Shown in pieces: positions 9,687 through 18,586 of a DNA stretch of 64,000 nt; the first letter of the stretch is position 1, and every line of letters begins with the position of its first letter. The notes beneath the pieces are model-generated. The model searched no databases. It had not been told where the DNA came from and saw nothing but the letters and a program-made list of their open reading frames with translations. The stretch is from JBCBRD01 sp039819785 (lineage in GTDB: Bacteria; Pseudomonadota; Alphaproteobacteria; Rhizobiales; Hyphomicrobiaceae). The stretch lies in assembly GCA_039819785.1 (NCBI GenBank), contig JBCBRH010000005.1, forward strand, positions 1 through 64,000, read 5' to 3'. The position numbers and the translations under genes are program-made.

Positions 9687-11063
9687 ATGGCAATCTTTGT
9701 TCTATTTGGGATGGTCATCGTATTGCTGATGATCGGCGTCCCAATCGCAATCAGTCTTGGCCTTGCCTCCATCGCCTTCCTTTACATCTATTCCGACGGC
9801 TCGCTCGTCATCATCGCCCAGACGTTATTTGATGCCTTCGCCGGACACTACACACTCCTGGCCATTCCGTTTTTCATCCTCGCCTCCACCTTCATGTCCA
9901 CCGGTGGCGTTGCCCAACGGATCATCCGCTTCGCCATCAGCAGCGTCGCCCATCACCCTGGTGGTCTGGCCATCGCGGGCGTGTTTGCCTGCATGCTGTT
10001 CGCAGCGCTGTCGGGGTCATCGCCGGCCACCGTGGTTGCCATTGGCACAATCGTGATCGCCGCCATGCGCCAAGTCGGCTACACCAAGGAATTCGCAGCC
10101 GGTGTCATCTGTAACGCAGGCACACTCGGCATCCTCATTCCGCCATCCATCGTGATGGTGGTCTATGCCGCAGCCGTCGATGTGTCCGTCGGTCGGATGT
10201 TCCTGGCCGGCGTGTTTCCCGGCCTGATCGCCGGAGGGATGCTGATCATTGGCATTGTCATTGCCGCCAAGATCTACGATCTTCCGTCGCAGCCAAAGGA
10301 AAGCTGGACCGAGTGGTTTCAGGCCGCCAGTGACGCCGGTTGGGGCCTGTTCCTGATTATCATCATCCTGGGCGGCATTTACGGCGGAATCTTCACGCCG
10401 ACCGAAGCCGCCGCCGTCGCCGCCGTTTATGCATTCCTCATCGCAAACTTCGTGTATCGCGACATGGGTCCACTCAAGGCCCAGAACGACGCACCTGCGA
10501 TTTCATTGTTCAAGAAACCACAAGCGCTGCTGACAGCCTGGTTCCACCGCGACACCAAGAAAGCGTTGTTTGAAGCTGGCAAATTGACAATCATTCTGCT
10601 GTTCATCATTGCAAACGCACTGATTTTGAAACACGTCCTGACCGAAGAGCGCATCCCTCAGGCCATCACCGAAGCGATGCTCGCCGCTGGCTTCGGGCCG
10701 ATCACCTTCCTGATCGTCGTCAACCTGTTGTTGCTGATCGGCGGTCAGTTCATGGAGCCGTCCGGCCTCATCGTCATCGTTGCACCGCTCGTATTCCCGA
10801 TCGCCATGGAGCTTGGCATCGACCCGATCCACTTGGGCATCATCATGGTCGTGAACATGGAGATCGGGATGATAACGCCGCCTGTCGGGCTCAACCTCTT
10901 CGTGACCGCTGGCGTTGCGAAAATGTCGGTGATGAACGTGGTCAAGGCAGCATTGCCCTGGTGCGGGATCATGTTCATTTTCCTCATCCTCGTCACCTAT
11001 GTGCCGGTCATCTCGACGTGGCTGCCGACAACAATGATGGGGCCGGAGATCATCACCAAATAG
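9687..11063 (+). CDS. dctM: TRAP transporter large membrane subunit DctM
   Basis: The large permease subunit, 458 residues, which carries the substrate and sodium path. It is almost wholly hydrophobic, with DctM landmarks such as 'IPFFILASTFMSTGGVAQRI', 'GSSPATVVAIG', 'GILIPPSIVMVVYA' and 'MEIGMITPPVGLNLFV'. An extra hydrophilic stretch at about residues 255-295 is longer than in many DctM proteins. It completes a standard dctP-dctQ-dctM operon. No dedicated regulator or metabolic gene flanks it. Confidence 0.93.
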   Translation: MAIFVLFGMVIVLLMIGVPIAISLGLASIAFLYIYSDGSLVIIAQTLFDAFAGHYTLLAIPFFILASTFMSTGGVAQRIIRFAISSVAHHPGGLAIAGVFACMLFAALSGSSPATVVAIGTIVIAAMRQVGYTKEFAAGVICNAGTLGILIPPSIVMVVYAAAVDVSVGRMFLAGVFPGLIAGGMLIIGIVIAAKIYDLPSQPKESWTEWFQAASDAGWGLFLIIIILGGIYGGIFTPTEAAAVAAVYAFLIANFVYRDMGPLKAQNDAPAISLFKKPQALLTAWFHRDTKKALFEAGKLTIILLFIIANALILKHVLTEERIPQAITEAMLAAGFGPITFLIVVNLLLLIGGQFMEPSGLIVIVAPLVFPIAMELGIDPIHLGIIMVVNMEIGMITPPVGLNLFVTAGVAKMSVMNVVKAALPWCGIMFIFLILVTYVPVISTWLPTTMMGPEIITK

Positions 11064-11450
11064 CTGCCCGAATCCAAGATCGGTTCGCGCAATCAGCTCT
11101 CAGGTAAGTGCATGCAGCCACCGTCGCGGCCCCGCCGCAGCGGCGTGCTCTGCTCCGTCCTGTTGCCAAAGTCGAGGGACGAATTTGGACGTGGGCGGAG
11201 AAAGAAACCTGCACAGGCAAAGGTGAAGGGATCGCCAACAATATTGGCCACCCTGCTCAATCAGGCCTGTGCAACATCGGGTTGCCGAACGTTGGGAAAG
11301 CAGAGGTGCCCTGTCGCCCTGGGTGTTCAATCAGCATCGGGTAAGATGGCCCGGCGTTCATTCTGGCGCTCGTGAGCGTCCCGCGTGACGGCAGACCGCC
11401 GAAAATGCGAATGTATCGGAATACGTGTGCCGCCCGAACATGGCCGTCAC
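11064..11450. other. Convergent intergenic region without a supported gene
   Basis: Nearly 390 bases between the converging dctM and NTF2-like genes. Open frames exist on both strands but none has a ribosome site or protein-like composition. I see no clear terminator with a T run. Confidence 0.3.
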
Positions 11451-11927
11451 TTACAGCCCGAGATCGGACAGTCCCGGATGGTCTAACGGCCGAGGTCCTT
11501 GCGGCCAGTGATACTTCCGGTCCGCTTCCTTGATCGCCAGGTCATTGATGCTCGCAAAGCGGCGCGCCATGTAGCCGTGGGCGTCAAACTCCCAGTTTTC
11601 ATTTCCATAGGATCGAAACCAGTCACCCGCCGCATCATGCCATTCGTAGGCAAACCGCACGGCAATGCGGCTGTCTTCAAAGGTCCAGATTTCCTTGATC
11701 AACCGGTATTCCAACTCGCGTTCCCATTTGCGCATCAAGAACATCTTGATCTGCTCGCGCCCGACGGGGAACTCCGATCGGTTCCGCCACTGACTGTCGA
11801 GGGTGTAAGCACCTGCCACGCGCTCGGGATCACGCGTATTCCAGGCATCTTCAGCCATCCGAACCTTCTGGATCGCCGTCTCCAGCGTAAACGGGGGGAG
11901 CGGTGGGCGGGGTTGTTCGCTCGGCAT
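11451..11927 (-). CDS. NTF2-like / DUF1348 family protein
   Basis: A 158-residue protein of the nuclear-transport-factor-2-like superfamily, DUF1348 type. The family signature is clear: 'AEDAWNTRDPERVAGAYTLDSQWRNR', 'FLMRKWERELEYRLIKEIW', 'IAVRFAYEWHDAAGDWFRSYGNENWEF' and 'NDLAIKEADRKYHWP'. The fold is a cone-shaped pocket used by small isomerases and dehydratases, but no activity is established for DUF1348 members. An in-frame ATG at 11945 would add six residues; AGGTG favours the ATG at 11927. It stands alone. Confidence 0.8.
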   Translation of the reverse strand: MPSEQPRPPLPPFTLETAIQKVRMAEDAWNTRDPERVAGAYTLDSQWRNRSEFPVGREQIKMFLMRKWERELEYRLIKEIWTFEDSRIAVRFAYEWHDAAGDWFRSYGNENWEFDAHGYMARRFASINDLAIKEADRKYHWPQGPRPLDHPGLSDLGL

Positions 11928-12003
11928 AGAGTCAGCACCTTTCATATGAACAACAGGTCACAGGTCTCATCAACTCACCGCGGATGTCGACGATTCACCG
12001 CCA

Positions 12004-13362
12004 TTAGAATGCAATAATGGAACCAATCATCACAGTGTGAAGATCTTCGATATCGCCGGCAGGAACTTGCAGTCCGTTGCGATCGACCAAATCAAGATCC
12101 GTTTCGTAGCGCCTGTATCCGACATAAACCTGCATGGCCGCAGGGTCGAGGTTTTGCACGACGCCGAAGCCGAGGACATCTGTTTTGCCGCCTCCAATCC
12201 GGCAATTTCCAGCCCCTGAGCACACACCGCTTTCAGCTAGTGAAGCAACAATATCAGCATCAGTCCCCGCCGTCGCAAAGTCTTCGAACCGCCCGTACTC
12301 GCCATAAAAGGCCGTCTGGCCAAGCGCGCTCCATTTGGCAATCAGCCCGAGCTTGCCATAAACGAAAAAGGTATCAGACGGGGTTCTCAAAACGCCGTCG
12401 GTATCGATAACGGTTTGATCAAACGAGCGGTGACCAGCAGCAATCAGTGCGTTGAGCCCGCTTGGTGGATGAAGGATGGCGATGGATCCCACAACCGTCG
12501 AGCTATCAATTTCGTCTTCATCGCCGCCCAGTCCGCCGGTATCGGAGATCTCCGAATAGGCAAGGCTTGCCCCGACTTCGAACACCGGGCTTTTTGCCTC
12601 ATACCCCAAAGCGGCATCCCAGATGTCGTCTTCACCGTAGCTCGCAGAAAGCGTGAATCCGCCAAAACTGGGCGTGTCGTATCGAATAACGTTTGCGGTA
12701 TCTCCGTTGAGGTGCGTGATGAGATCACCGTAGCTCAACTCGGAAAGTGCGCCGTCGGAACCCCTGAGAAAGAAGCCCCCACCGATGCTCTGCGCGCCAG
12801 AGAAGGCCGCCGCCCGTGTGCCCGAAAGATCGACCTCCGGCGCACCATCGCTGGCACGTGAAGCTTGTCCAACCGACAGCTGTCCCAGCTGGTCATGTGC
12901 CGCATACCAATACGCTTCCCAAAGCGTCAAAGGCTCATCCCCGGCATCGTCGTCGATTTGGCTGACTTCGCCTGAGAGCGCTGTATTAACGCGAACCGTG
13001 ATGTGAAAGCCGGCCGACCAATCCGGCGTGATTTGCGCATCCCCGCTGAATTGAAAACTTGTCTGATCGATGGAATCGTTTGAGGCGCCGGTGACGTAGA
13101 CATTGTCTTCAAAGCCATCGTCCCAGACCATCAATGCCGAATGCAGATAGCCCGCTACAACCAGCGAAACCTTTCGGTTCCCGGTTCCAGCGACAGTGGC
13201 CTCAAGCTCCGCGATGCGGTCTTCAAGATCGGCACAGCATGTCGATCCAATTCCAATGTCGGCTGCAAAAACAGATGGAGCCCAGAGGCAAGCCGCGATG
13301 ATGCCGCCACCCGTTGCAACAATCCGCGCTCGCAATGCAATACTTGTAGTCACGCGGATCAT
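12004..13362 (-). CDS. Outer-membrane porin
   Basis: A 452-residue porin. A signal peptide ends near residue 33 (…SVFA|ADIG). A short segment 'CADLEDRIAELEATVAG' with a heptad pattern follows, then an amphipathic beta-strand series rich in aromatic and Gly residues, ending in Phe ('IGSIIAF'), the sorting signal for outer-membrane barrels. It resembles alphaproteobacterial trimeric porins of the Gram-negative porin group. Two Cys pairs are visible (CC near residue 42; CSGAGNC in the later part), the latter probably in an external loop. It lies downstream of cynS on the same strand, but a gap of nearly 400 bases suggests its own promoter. Confidence 0.82.
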   Translation of the reverse strand: MIRVTTSIALRARIVATGGGIIAACLWAPSVFAADIGIGSTCCADLEDRIAELEATVAGTGNRKVSLVVAGYLHSALMVWDDGFEDNVYVTGASNDSIDQTSFQFSGDAQITPDWSAGFHITVRVNTALSGEVSQIDDDAGDEPLTLWEAYWYAAHDQLGQLSVGQASRASDGAPEVDLSGTRAAAFSGAQSIGGGFFLRGSDGALSELSYGDLITHLNGDTANVIRYDTPSFGGFTLSASYGEDDIWDAALGYEAKSPVFEVGASLAYSEISDTGGLGGDEDEIDSSTVVGSIAILHPPSGLNALIAAGHRSFDQTVIDTDGVLRTPSDTFFVYGKLGLIAKWSALGQTAFYGEYGRFEDFATAGTDADIVASLAESGVCSGAGNCRIGGGKTDVLGFGVVQNLDPAAMQVYVGYRRYETDLDLVDRNGLQVPAGDIEDLHTVMIGSIIAF

Positions 13363-13756
13363 GGATACTCCAATAAATCGCCAGTCTGGCTTTCAAAAAA
13401 TCGGCGGCACCAGTGTCCCAGTGGGGTGTCCAACAGAGTTGAAAAATAGACTCAACAAAGGTCAGACGCACCAACGAACTCCGGCCAAATGACCAGATCG
13501 CTCTACGCAAAAACGTGTATTGCAACAAATGTGAATATGTAAGGAGAGCGACGCGAAATAGGACTCAGATGTGTCCATAGAACCACGAGAACTCTCGGGT
13601 AACGAATTGGAATAGCTCGCCTAAAAGCCAAATTGGAACTTCTCGGCATGCCATGCTTACAAGACAGACCGACAAGTCCCAATTCCGCAACGGCTAAGGC
13701 GCCTCACCGGATGATGCCTGGGCTCTAGCTATGAGCGTCAGGCGGCGAGGCAGGCA
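13363..13756. other. Intergenic region upstream of the porin
   Basis: About 390 bases, locally AT-richer, between cynS and the porin gene. It must contain the porin promoter and 5' leader. I found no strong -35/-10 pair and no clear terminator for the cyanate operon. Confidence 0.3.
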
Positions 13757-14251
13757 TCAGGCAGCGTCTTCTTCTTCCTTGAATCCCAGCGGCTGGATGC
13801 CTTGTTCGGCACCGTAATACTTGTAGGGCAGAAACTTCCCAGACATGGTCATGCGAACGCGATCACCTTTCGGGTCGGGCTGGCGTTCCATGTCAAAATC
13901 AAAGTCGATGGCGGACATGATGCCGTCGCCGAATTCTTCTTCGATCAAGGCTTTCCATGCCGGGCCGTTGATCATGACAAGCTCGTAGAAGCGATAGATC
14001 AACGGGTCCGTAGGTGGCATTGTCGTGCCACGCATCGGCACTTCGTTCAGCATTCGCATTTCGCTTTCGCTCAAGCCGAACAGGTCTGCTGCTTTCTTCG
14101 CGAGGGGTTTGACGAGCTTTTGCTGACCCAGAAGCGCGCCCACGACCAGAACGGGGCTGACCCCGCCAATCCCATCCGTAATGTATTTCCAGGACCACCC
14201 GTTCGATCTTTTAATGTCGAGGATTTTTTCAGTGAGTTCTTCCCGGGTCAT
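13757..14251 (-). CDS. cynS: Cyanate hydratase (cyanase)
   Basis: Cyanase, 164 residues, close to the 156 of E. coli CynS. It converts cyanate and bicarbonate to carbamate and CO2, so cyanate can serve as nitrogen source. The N-terminal helical DNA-binding-like domain precedes the small catalytic domain. The catalytic set is complete: Arg87 and Glu90 in 'IYRFYE', and Ser113 in 'GDGIMSAIDF'. The start at 14251 matches the family N-terminus (MTREELTEKIL) and has AAGGA upstream; the open frame runs on to 14347 but the extra residues are unlike the family. It closes the cyanate operon. Confidence 0.95.
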   Translation of the reverse strand: MTREELTEKILDIKRSNGWSWKYITDGIGGVSPVLVVGALLGQQKLVKPLAKKAADLFGLSESEMRMLNEVPMRGTTMPPTDPLIYRFYELVMINGPAWKALIEEEFGDGIMSAIDFDFDMERQPDPKGDRVRMTMSGKFLPYKYYGAEQGIQPLGFKEEEDAA

Positions 14252-14359
14252 ATCCGCTCTGTCCTTCTTTTCACTTTTCAGATCTTCAAATTTTGGAGTC
14301 CAGGCCCGATCCGGCGCGCGACGGAAAAGGCGAGGCGTTTTATTCAAAGAAAGCGCGCA

Positions 14360-14650
14360 TCACCCCGATGCTTTCATCCGTTCGTTTGCAATGCGTGCAA
14401 TATCAGCGCCTGTCACATCCGCAATTGGTTTGGCAAAGCGGAATTCGGTACGGGCTTCATCAAGGTAGATGGCGACGACGGTCTCGGCGTCGGGGCAATC
14501 CACTTCTCCGCATGACACCTCAGCAACAAAGACGGGCGCGTCCGCATCCACATGAAACGCTTTGCGAACCAGGTCTTTCAAGGCACGCGTCGCAGCCGAA
14601 CGATCTGGCGAAGATGAGCCAAAGCCGGGCAGAAGGTCGGGAGAAGCCAT
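14360..14650 (-). CDS. Small conserved protein with two cysteines
   Basis: A 96-residue soluble protein. The central part, 'VFVAEVSCGEVDCPDAETVVAIYL', has two cysteines four residues apart followed by a beta strand, and the C-terminal part is helical. I know the pattern C-x4-C-P-x2-ET from proteins encoded beside CobW-type GTPases but cannot name a function. It begins three bases after the WD40 gene, so the two are translationally linked. Metal or [Fe-S] handling is conceivable but is inference. Confidence 0.65.
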   Translation of the reverse strand: MASPDLLPGFGSSSPDRSAATRALKDLVRKAFHVDADAPVFVAEVSCGEVDCPDAETVVAIYLDEARTEFRFAKPIADVTGADIARIANERMKASG

Positions 14651-14653
14651 GGC

Positions 14654-15733
14654 TCAACTCACTTTCAAATGATCCGCGACGGAGAAAACACTCAGGGTTC
14701 CAGCACTGTTTCCTGCGATCAACACATCGCCATCCGGTGACCACGCCAGACAGGTAACCGCTTCCCCGTTGGCGGCTTGTGCAACAACAGCCTCACCTTT
14801 GACCGTGCCGCCGATCAATACGTTTCCGCTCGTAAAGCCGCCGGCGACCAGGGGCTTTGATGGATGTGCCGCAACTGCACAAACCATCCCGCCAAACACA
14901 AAGCCAATCTCAACGGGCGGCCGACCAGATGGACCACTGCCTGCAAAAGACCACGCTGTAATGACGTCAGCACCGGAGCAGGCAAGCGTTTCCCCATCTG
15001 CCGTCCAGGCCATCTGGTGGCACTTGCGCGGATAACCGCCCATGCGGAAATCCTTGAGTGTGATGAGGTCCCAGACGTGAAGTTCTTTCTCCTGCGTCGC
15101 AGACACCACGTACCGGTCGCTCGGTGACCAGCTCACACCGGTGTGTGATCCTTTCCACTCAAGCGTCAGTTCAACTTCACCGGTGGCCGCCGTAATAGTC
15201 GTTACGCCGTTATAGTGGCTGGCGACAATCCGGCCTCCCTTGGCGTCAAACGCGATGCTGCTGATGGTTGAGCCCACATCCGTCGTGCTGAGCACCTGTC
15301 CCGCCGGATCCACGACGACACACAAGGACTTGGAGGCAAGCGCAATGAGGCCTGCTGTTTCGCTGACGGCAATTGCTTCAATCCAGGCATCGGGAAAGGC
15401 GTAGATGTCCTTCGCGCCATCAGGTTCAGCGCCATTGAAAAGCACCGCACGGCCGTCCTGGCCGATTGAGATGAACATCTCGCCCAGTGTATGCAGCCCA
15501 ACGGCTGCCACGCGGTGGCACGCTATCGATTTGCTGGCCGTCGGCACGCCGGCCTTATCAAGCTGCGTGATGTTGATGCGTCCATCGCCAAGCGAAACCG
15601 CGCAGACCCGTCCATCCCGCGAAATCGCACAATCGGTGGCGTTTGCATCAAGGGCAACCGCATGCCGGTTGACCAGTGGTGAAACGACCTGCGCCCCTGT
15701 GTCATTCGGGTCGACTTTGTACTGTGCACTCAT
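14654..15733 (-). CDS. WD40 repeat protein
   Basis: A 359-residue protein of WD40-like repeats, expected to fold as a seven-bladed propeller that binds proteins. Repeats are seen in 'DCAISRDGRVCAVSLGDGRINI', 'GVSWSPSDRYVVSATQEKELHVWD', 'QMAWTADGETLACSGADVITAW' and 'CLAWSPDGDVLIAGNSAGTLSVF'. There is no signal peptide, so it is cytoplasmic. Its ATG overlaps the stop codon of the CobW-type GTPase gene (ATGA), which fixes the start and shows tight coupling. The GTPase/WD40 pair recurs in alphaproteobacteria, suggesting a scaffold role for the metallochaperone. Confidence 0.85.
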   Translation of the reverse strand: MSAQYKVDPNDTGAQVVSPLVNRHAVALDANATDCAISRDGRVCAVSLGDGRINITQLDKAGVPTASKSIACHRVAAVGLHTLGEMFISIGQDGRAVLFNGAEPDGAKDIYAFPDAWIEAIAVSETAGLIALASKSLCVVVDPAGQVLSTTDVGSTISSIAFDAKGGRIVASHYNGVTTITAATGEVELTLEWKGSHTGVSWSPSDRYVVSATQEKELHVWDLITLKDFRMGGYPRKCHQMAWTADGETLACSGADVITAWSFAGSGPSGRPPVEIGFVFGGMVCAVAAHPSKPLVAGGFTSGNVLIGGTVKGEAVVAQAANGEAVTCLAWSPDGDVLIAGNSAGTLSVFSVADHLKVS

Positions 15734-16731
15734 TGGCTCACACACGCGCTGAACGCGCTCTCAAGCTCGGCGGCATCCAGATTGCGTCCGATGAAAACGA
15801 GTTTGCTTTGCCGTTTTTCTTCCGGGCTCCAGGATTTGCCCCAATCGCTGTCCATGACCATGTGGACACCTTGGAACACGTAGCGCTGTTCATGCCCGTC
15901 CAGGGCGAGAATGCCTTTGGTGCGAAGCAGATCGACACCGCGGTCCTGAACGAATGTTCGCATCCAGCTGGAAAACTTGTCAGGCAGCACAGGTTTATCG
16001 GACGTCAGAGAAACCGACACGATGGAATCATCATGGTCGTGATCCTCCGGATCTTCCTCCATGAAGCCGGGCTCAATCTCGATAAGCCGCTTAAGGTCAA
16101 ACGATCCCTTCGCTAGTACCTCAACCAGGTCGACGCTGGCTTTTTCGGTTTTGTGGATCACGGCGAATTGGTTGAGAGATCGAATTTTCTTTTCGACGGC
16201 CTGGTGTTCGTCATCTGTGACGAGATCGGTTTTGTTCAGCAAAATAATATCTGCAAATGCCACCTGCTCTTCACACTCGTGTTCCAGGTCGACGGTCTGC
16301 AAAAAGTGCTTTGCATCGACCATGGTCACGATGGCATCGAGCGCGAGACTGTCGCGCAAGTCATCGTCAACAAAGAACGTTTGAATGACGGGGCTGGGGT
16401 CGGCGAGGCCGGTGGTCTCAATGAGAATGCCGTCCAACTGATCGGCGCGTTTCAAGAGCCCGCCGAGAATACGAATGAGATCGCCACGAACGGTGCAACA
16501 AATACAACCGTTGTTCATCTCGAAAATTTCTTCATCGGCATCAATGACCAGCTCGTTGTCGATGCCTTCTTCGCCAAACTCATTGACGATCACAGCATAT
16601 TTCTTGCCGTGGTTCTCGGTCAGGATCCGGTTGAGAAGCGTGGTCTTTCCAGCTCCCAGATATCCCGTCAGCAGGGTAACCGGGACCTTGCCGGCCATTT
16701 CTCCCGTTGAGCCGTTCGATGCCTCACTCAT
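15730..16731 (-). CDS. CobW/COG0523 family GTPase (metallochaperone)
   Basis: A G3E-family GTPase of 333 residues. The P-loop 'LLTGYLGAGKTTLLNRIL', the metal-binding 'NNGCICCTVRGDLIR' (CxCC) and the base-recognition motif 'LLNKTDLV' are all present; the late segment 'EDPEDHDHDDS' could bind metal. The C-terminal CobW domain includes 'KGILALDGHEQRYVFQGVHM'. Relatives deliver Zn, Co or Fe to client enzymes. The start at 16731 has GGAGG before it; the frame stays open to 16875 but without family similarity. It lies downstream of hupE and overlaps the WD40 gene. The metal and client are not shown by the sequence. Confidence 0.9.
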   Translation of the reverse strand: MSEASNGSTGEMAGKVPVTLLTGYLGAGKTTLLNRILTENHGKKYAVIVNEFGEEGIDNELVIDADEEIFEMNNGCICCTVRGDLIRILGGLLKRADQLDGILIETTGLADPSPVIQTFFVDDDLRDSLALDAIVTMVDAKHFLQTVDLEHECEEQVAFADIILLNKTDLVTDDEHQAVEKKIRSLNQFAVIHKTEKASVDLVEVLAKGSFDLKRLIEIEPGFMEEDPEDHDHDDSIVSVSLTSDKPVLPDKFSSWMRTFVQDRGVDLLRTKGILALDGHEQRYVFQGVHMVMDSDWGKSWSPEEKRQSKLVFIGRNLDAAELESAFSACVSQ

Positions 16732-16837
16732 GCAATCCTCCGAGATACTGAACTTTGGCGGCCGCGTGGTCCGCGACGCAATGGTTGGAAAAGCCTCGAA
16801 ACGCTTTTCACGCTTCGAGGCTTTCAGGTGTGAAGGC

Positions 16838-17491
16838 TCAGACAGCTGCGAACAGAACAGATTCCATGTTTTCAATCAGGAACGTCGCACCAACTCCGGC
16901 GACAACGGCACCGGCAAGGCGGGGTTGCATGGCGATCGAGCTGGTCGCATTCCAGACTTCACGGACTACCACAATGGCAACAGCGGCAATGGCGTATTGA
17001 ACGAGGCTGAAGCCCATCAGGTAAGCAGCAAGCGGCGTGGCCTCCGCGCCGAGGATTTCGCCGGCATAGGCCGAGCCATGGAACAGACCGGCCACCGCAA
17101 ACAACATGCCGAAGACGGCAGGCGCAATCTCGCGTCCGGACATCACCAAACCGCCGATGACGAGTACGGATGCAGCAATTGCAAACTCAGTCATGGGCAG
17201 TTGGATGCCGCCAACGCTGTAGAGCACACAGCCCACCATCGTCGCGGCAACAAAGATAGCAGGCATGATGAACCGGTTGGCCATGAAAGCACTCGCCAAG
17301 CCCACCGCGATGATAAATGCCAGGTGGTCAAACCCGATCACCGGGTGTCCGATGCCACTCAACAAGCCACTGATGAAGGTCGAGGGAAGCTCTCCGCCCA
17401 TTGGGTGGTGGGCAAAGGCTGGTACTGCGGCTGCAACAACCGCAACACCGCTGGCAGCAGCGGTCTTCATGGCATTCGAAACTTTGGTCAT
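16838..17491 (-). CDS. hupE: HupE/UreJ family metal transporter
   Basis: A HupE/UreJ membrane protein of 217 residues, usually a nickel or cobalt transporter. A signal-like N-terminus ends in 'VPAFAHHPMGG'. The family motif HPxxGxDHxxFxxAVG is complete in 'GHPVIGFDHLAFIIAVGLAS'. Six further hydrophobic segments follow, including 'LFAVAGLFHGSAYAGEI' with the second conserved His. The position between the ABC transporter and the CobW-type GTPase suggests that the operon encodes both metal entry and metal delivery. Cyanase itself needs no metal, so the client is unclear. Confidence 0.88.
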   Translation of the reverse strand: MTKVSNAMKTAAASGVAVVAAAVPAFAHHPMGGELPSTFISGLLSGIGHPVIGFDHLAFIIAVGLASAFMANRFIMPAIFVAATMVGCVLYSVGGIQLPMTEFAIAASVLVIGGLVMSGREIAPAVFGMLFAVAGLFHGSAYAGEILGAEATPLAAYLMGFSLVQYAIAAVAIVVVREVWNATSSIAMQPRLAGAVVAGVGATFLIENMESVLFAAV

Positions 17492-17639
17492 CTGACACTC
17501 CTAGCGTTATCACTTTTCAATTCACGTCCATAAATCTCTGGATTACCGATCCTAATCGTATGCCTGCCCCCTTTTTTACAAACGCTTGACCGAGAACTCG
17601 GTCGCCAATTCATACCGGCAAAAAAAGTCGCTCCGCCAA

Positions 17640-18533
17640 TCAGGCTGTTTCAGCTTCGGCCAGTGCAATCGTCTCAGCCGTGGGGCGAACCACGGGAGGA
17701 TTGGTCGGATCATAGGAACTCGACGATATTTCTTCTTTGAACTGCTTTGACCGGTTGACGAGAAACTCGATGAGATGGTTGCGCAGCGGGTAGTAGTTTT
17801 TGTGCTTGTGCATGTCGCTGCGGGTCCGTTCGGACGGCAACGTATTTTCGAGAATTTCGCAAACGCGCGCTTCCGGGCCATTCGTCATCAGGACAATACG
17901 ATCCGCCAGCAGCAAAGCTTCGTCGATGTCATGGGTGATCATGAAACATGTCTGGTTCGTGGTCCGGCAAATCGACAAAAGCTCTTCTTGCAGACTGCCG
18001 CGCGTCAGCGCGTCCAGAGCGGAAAACGGTTCGTCCATCAGCAGGATTTTCGGCTCAATCGAAAAGGCCCGTGCGATGCCAACCCGCTGCTTCATTCCGC
18101 CCGACAGTTGCGACGGCTTTTTGTCTTCAGCGCCCGTGAGGTGCACGAGGTCAATGTACTTCTGACACTGTGCGATGACCTTGTCCTTGGACCAATCGGG
18201 CCAGCGCGATTCAACCGCGAAAGCAATGTTTTTCAAGGCCGTCATCCAAGGCAGCAACGCATGGGTTTGAAACACGACAGCCCGATCAAGACTGGTGCCG
18301 ACAACTTCCTTGTCATCAACAAGAATGATCCCATCAGTCGCATCAGCCAGCCCGGCCAGAATGTTGAGCAACGTCGTCTTGCCGCAACCCGAATGCCCGA
18401 TCAGACAGACGAATTCTCCAGGTGCCACGTCAAACCAGACATCGCCGAAAATCTCCGTTTCAGATGTTCCATCCGGCGTCGGAAAGGACTTCTTGAGACC
18501 CTGGATTTGAATTCTTGGCTTCGAGGCTGCCAT
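17640..18533 (-). CDS. ABC transporter ATP-binding protein (cyanate/nitrate type)
   Basis: The ATPase of a nitrate/cyanate/taurine-class ABC importer, 297 residues from the ATG at 18533. Walker A 'GHSGCGKTT', signature 'LSGGMKQR', Walker B 'ILLMDEPFSALDAL' and the switch His in 'MITHDIDEA' are all intact. A C-terminal extension of about 60 residues follows the core. An earlier ATG at 18590 overlaps the permease stop (ATGA) and would add 19 residues; I prefer 18533 because of the strong GAAGGAT before it. With the permease and binding protein upstream, and cynS downstream, cyanate is the most likely substrate. Confidence 0.88.
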   Translation of the reverse strand: MAASKPRIQIQGLKKSFPTPDGTSETEIFGDVWFDVAPGEFVCLIGHSGCGKTTLLNILAGLADATDGIILVDDKEVVGTSLDRAVVFQTHALLPWMTALKNIAFAVESRWPDWSKDKVIAQCQKYIDLVHLTGAEDKKPSQLSGGMKQRVGIARAFSIEPKILLMDEPFSALDALTRGSLQEELLSICRTTNQTCFMITHDIDEALLLADRIVLMTNGPEARVCEILENTLPSERTRSDMHKHKNYYPLRNHLIEFLVNRSKQFKEEISSSSYDPTNPPVVRPTAETIALAEAETA

Positions 18534-18586
18534 TCGAGATCCTTCGGTTTCGGTGTTCGCCAGCTCAGACGGCCTGATTGGAAGGT

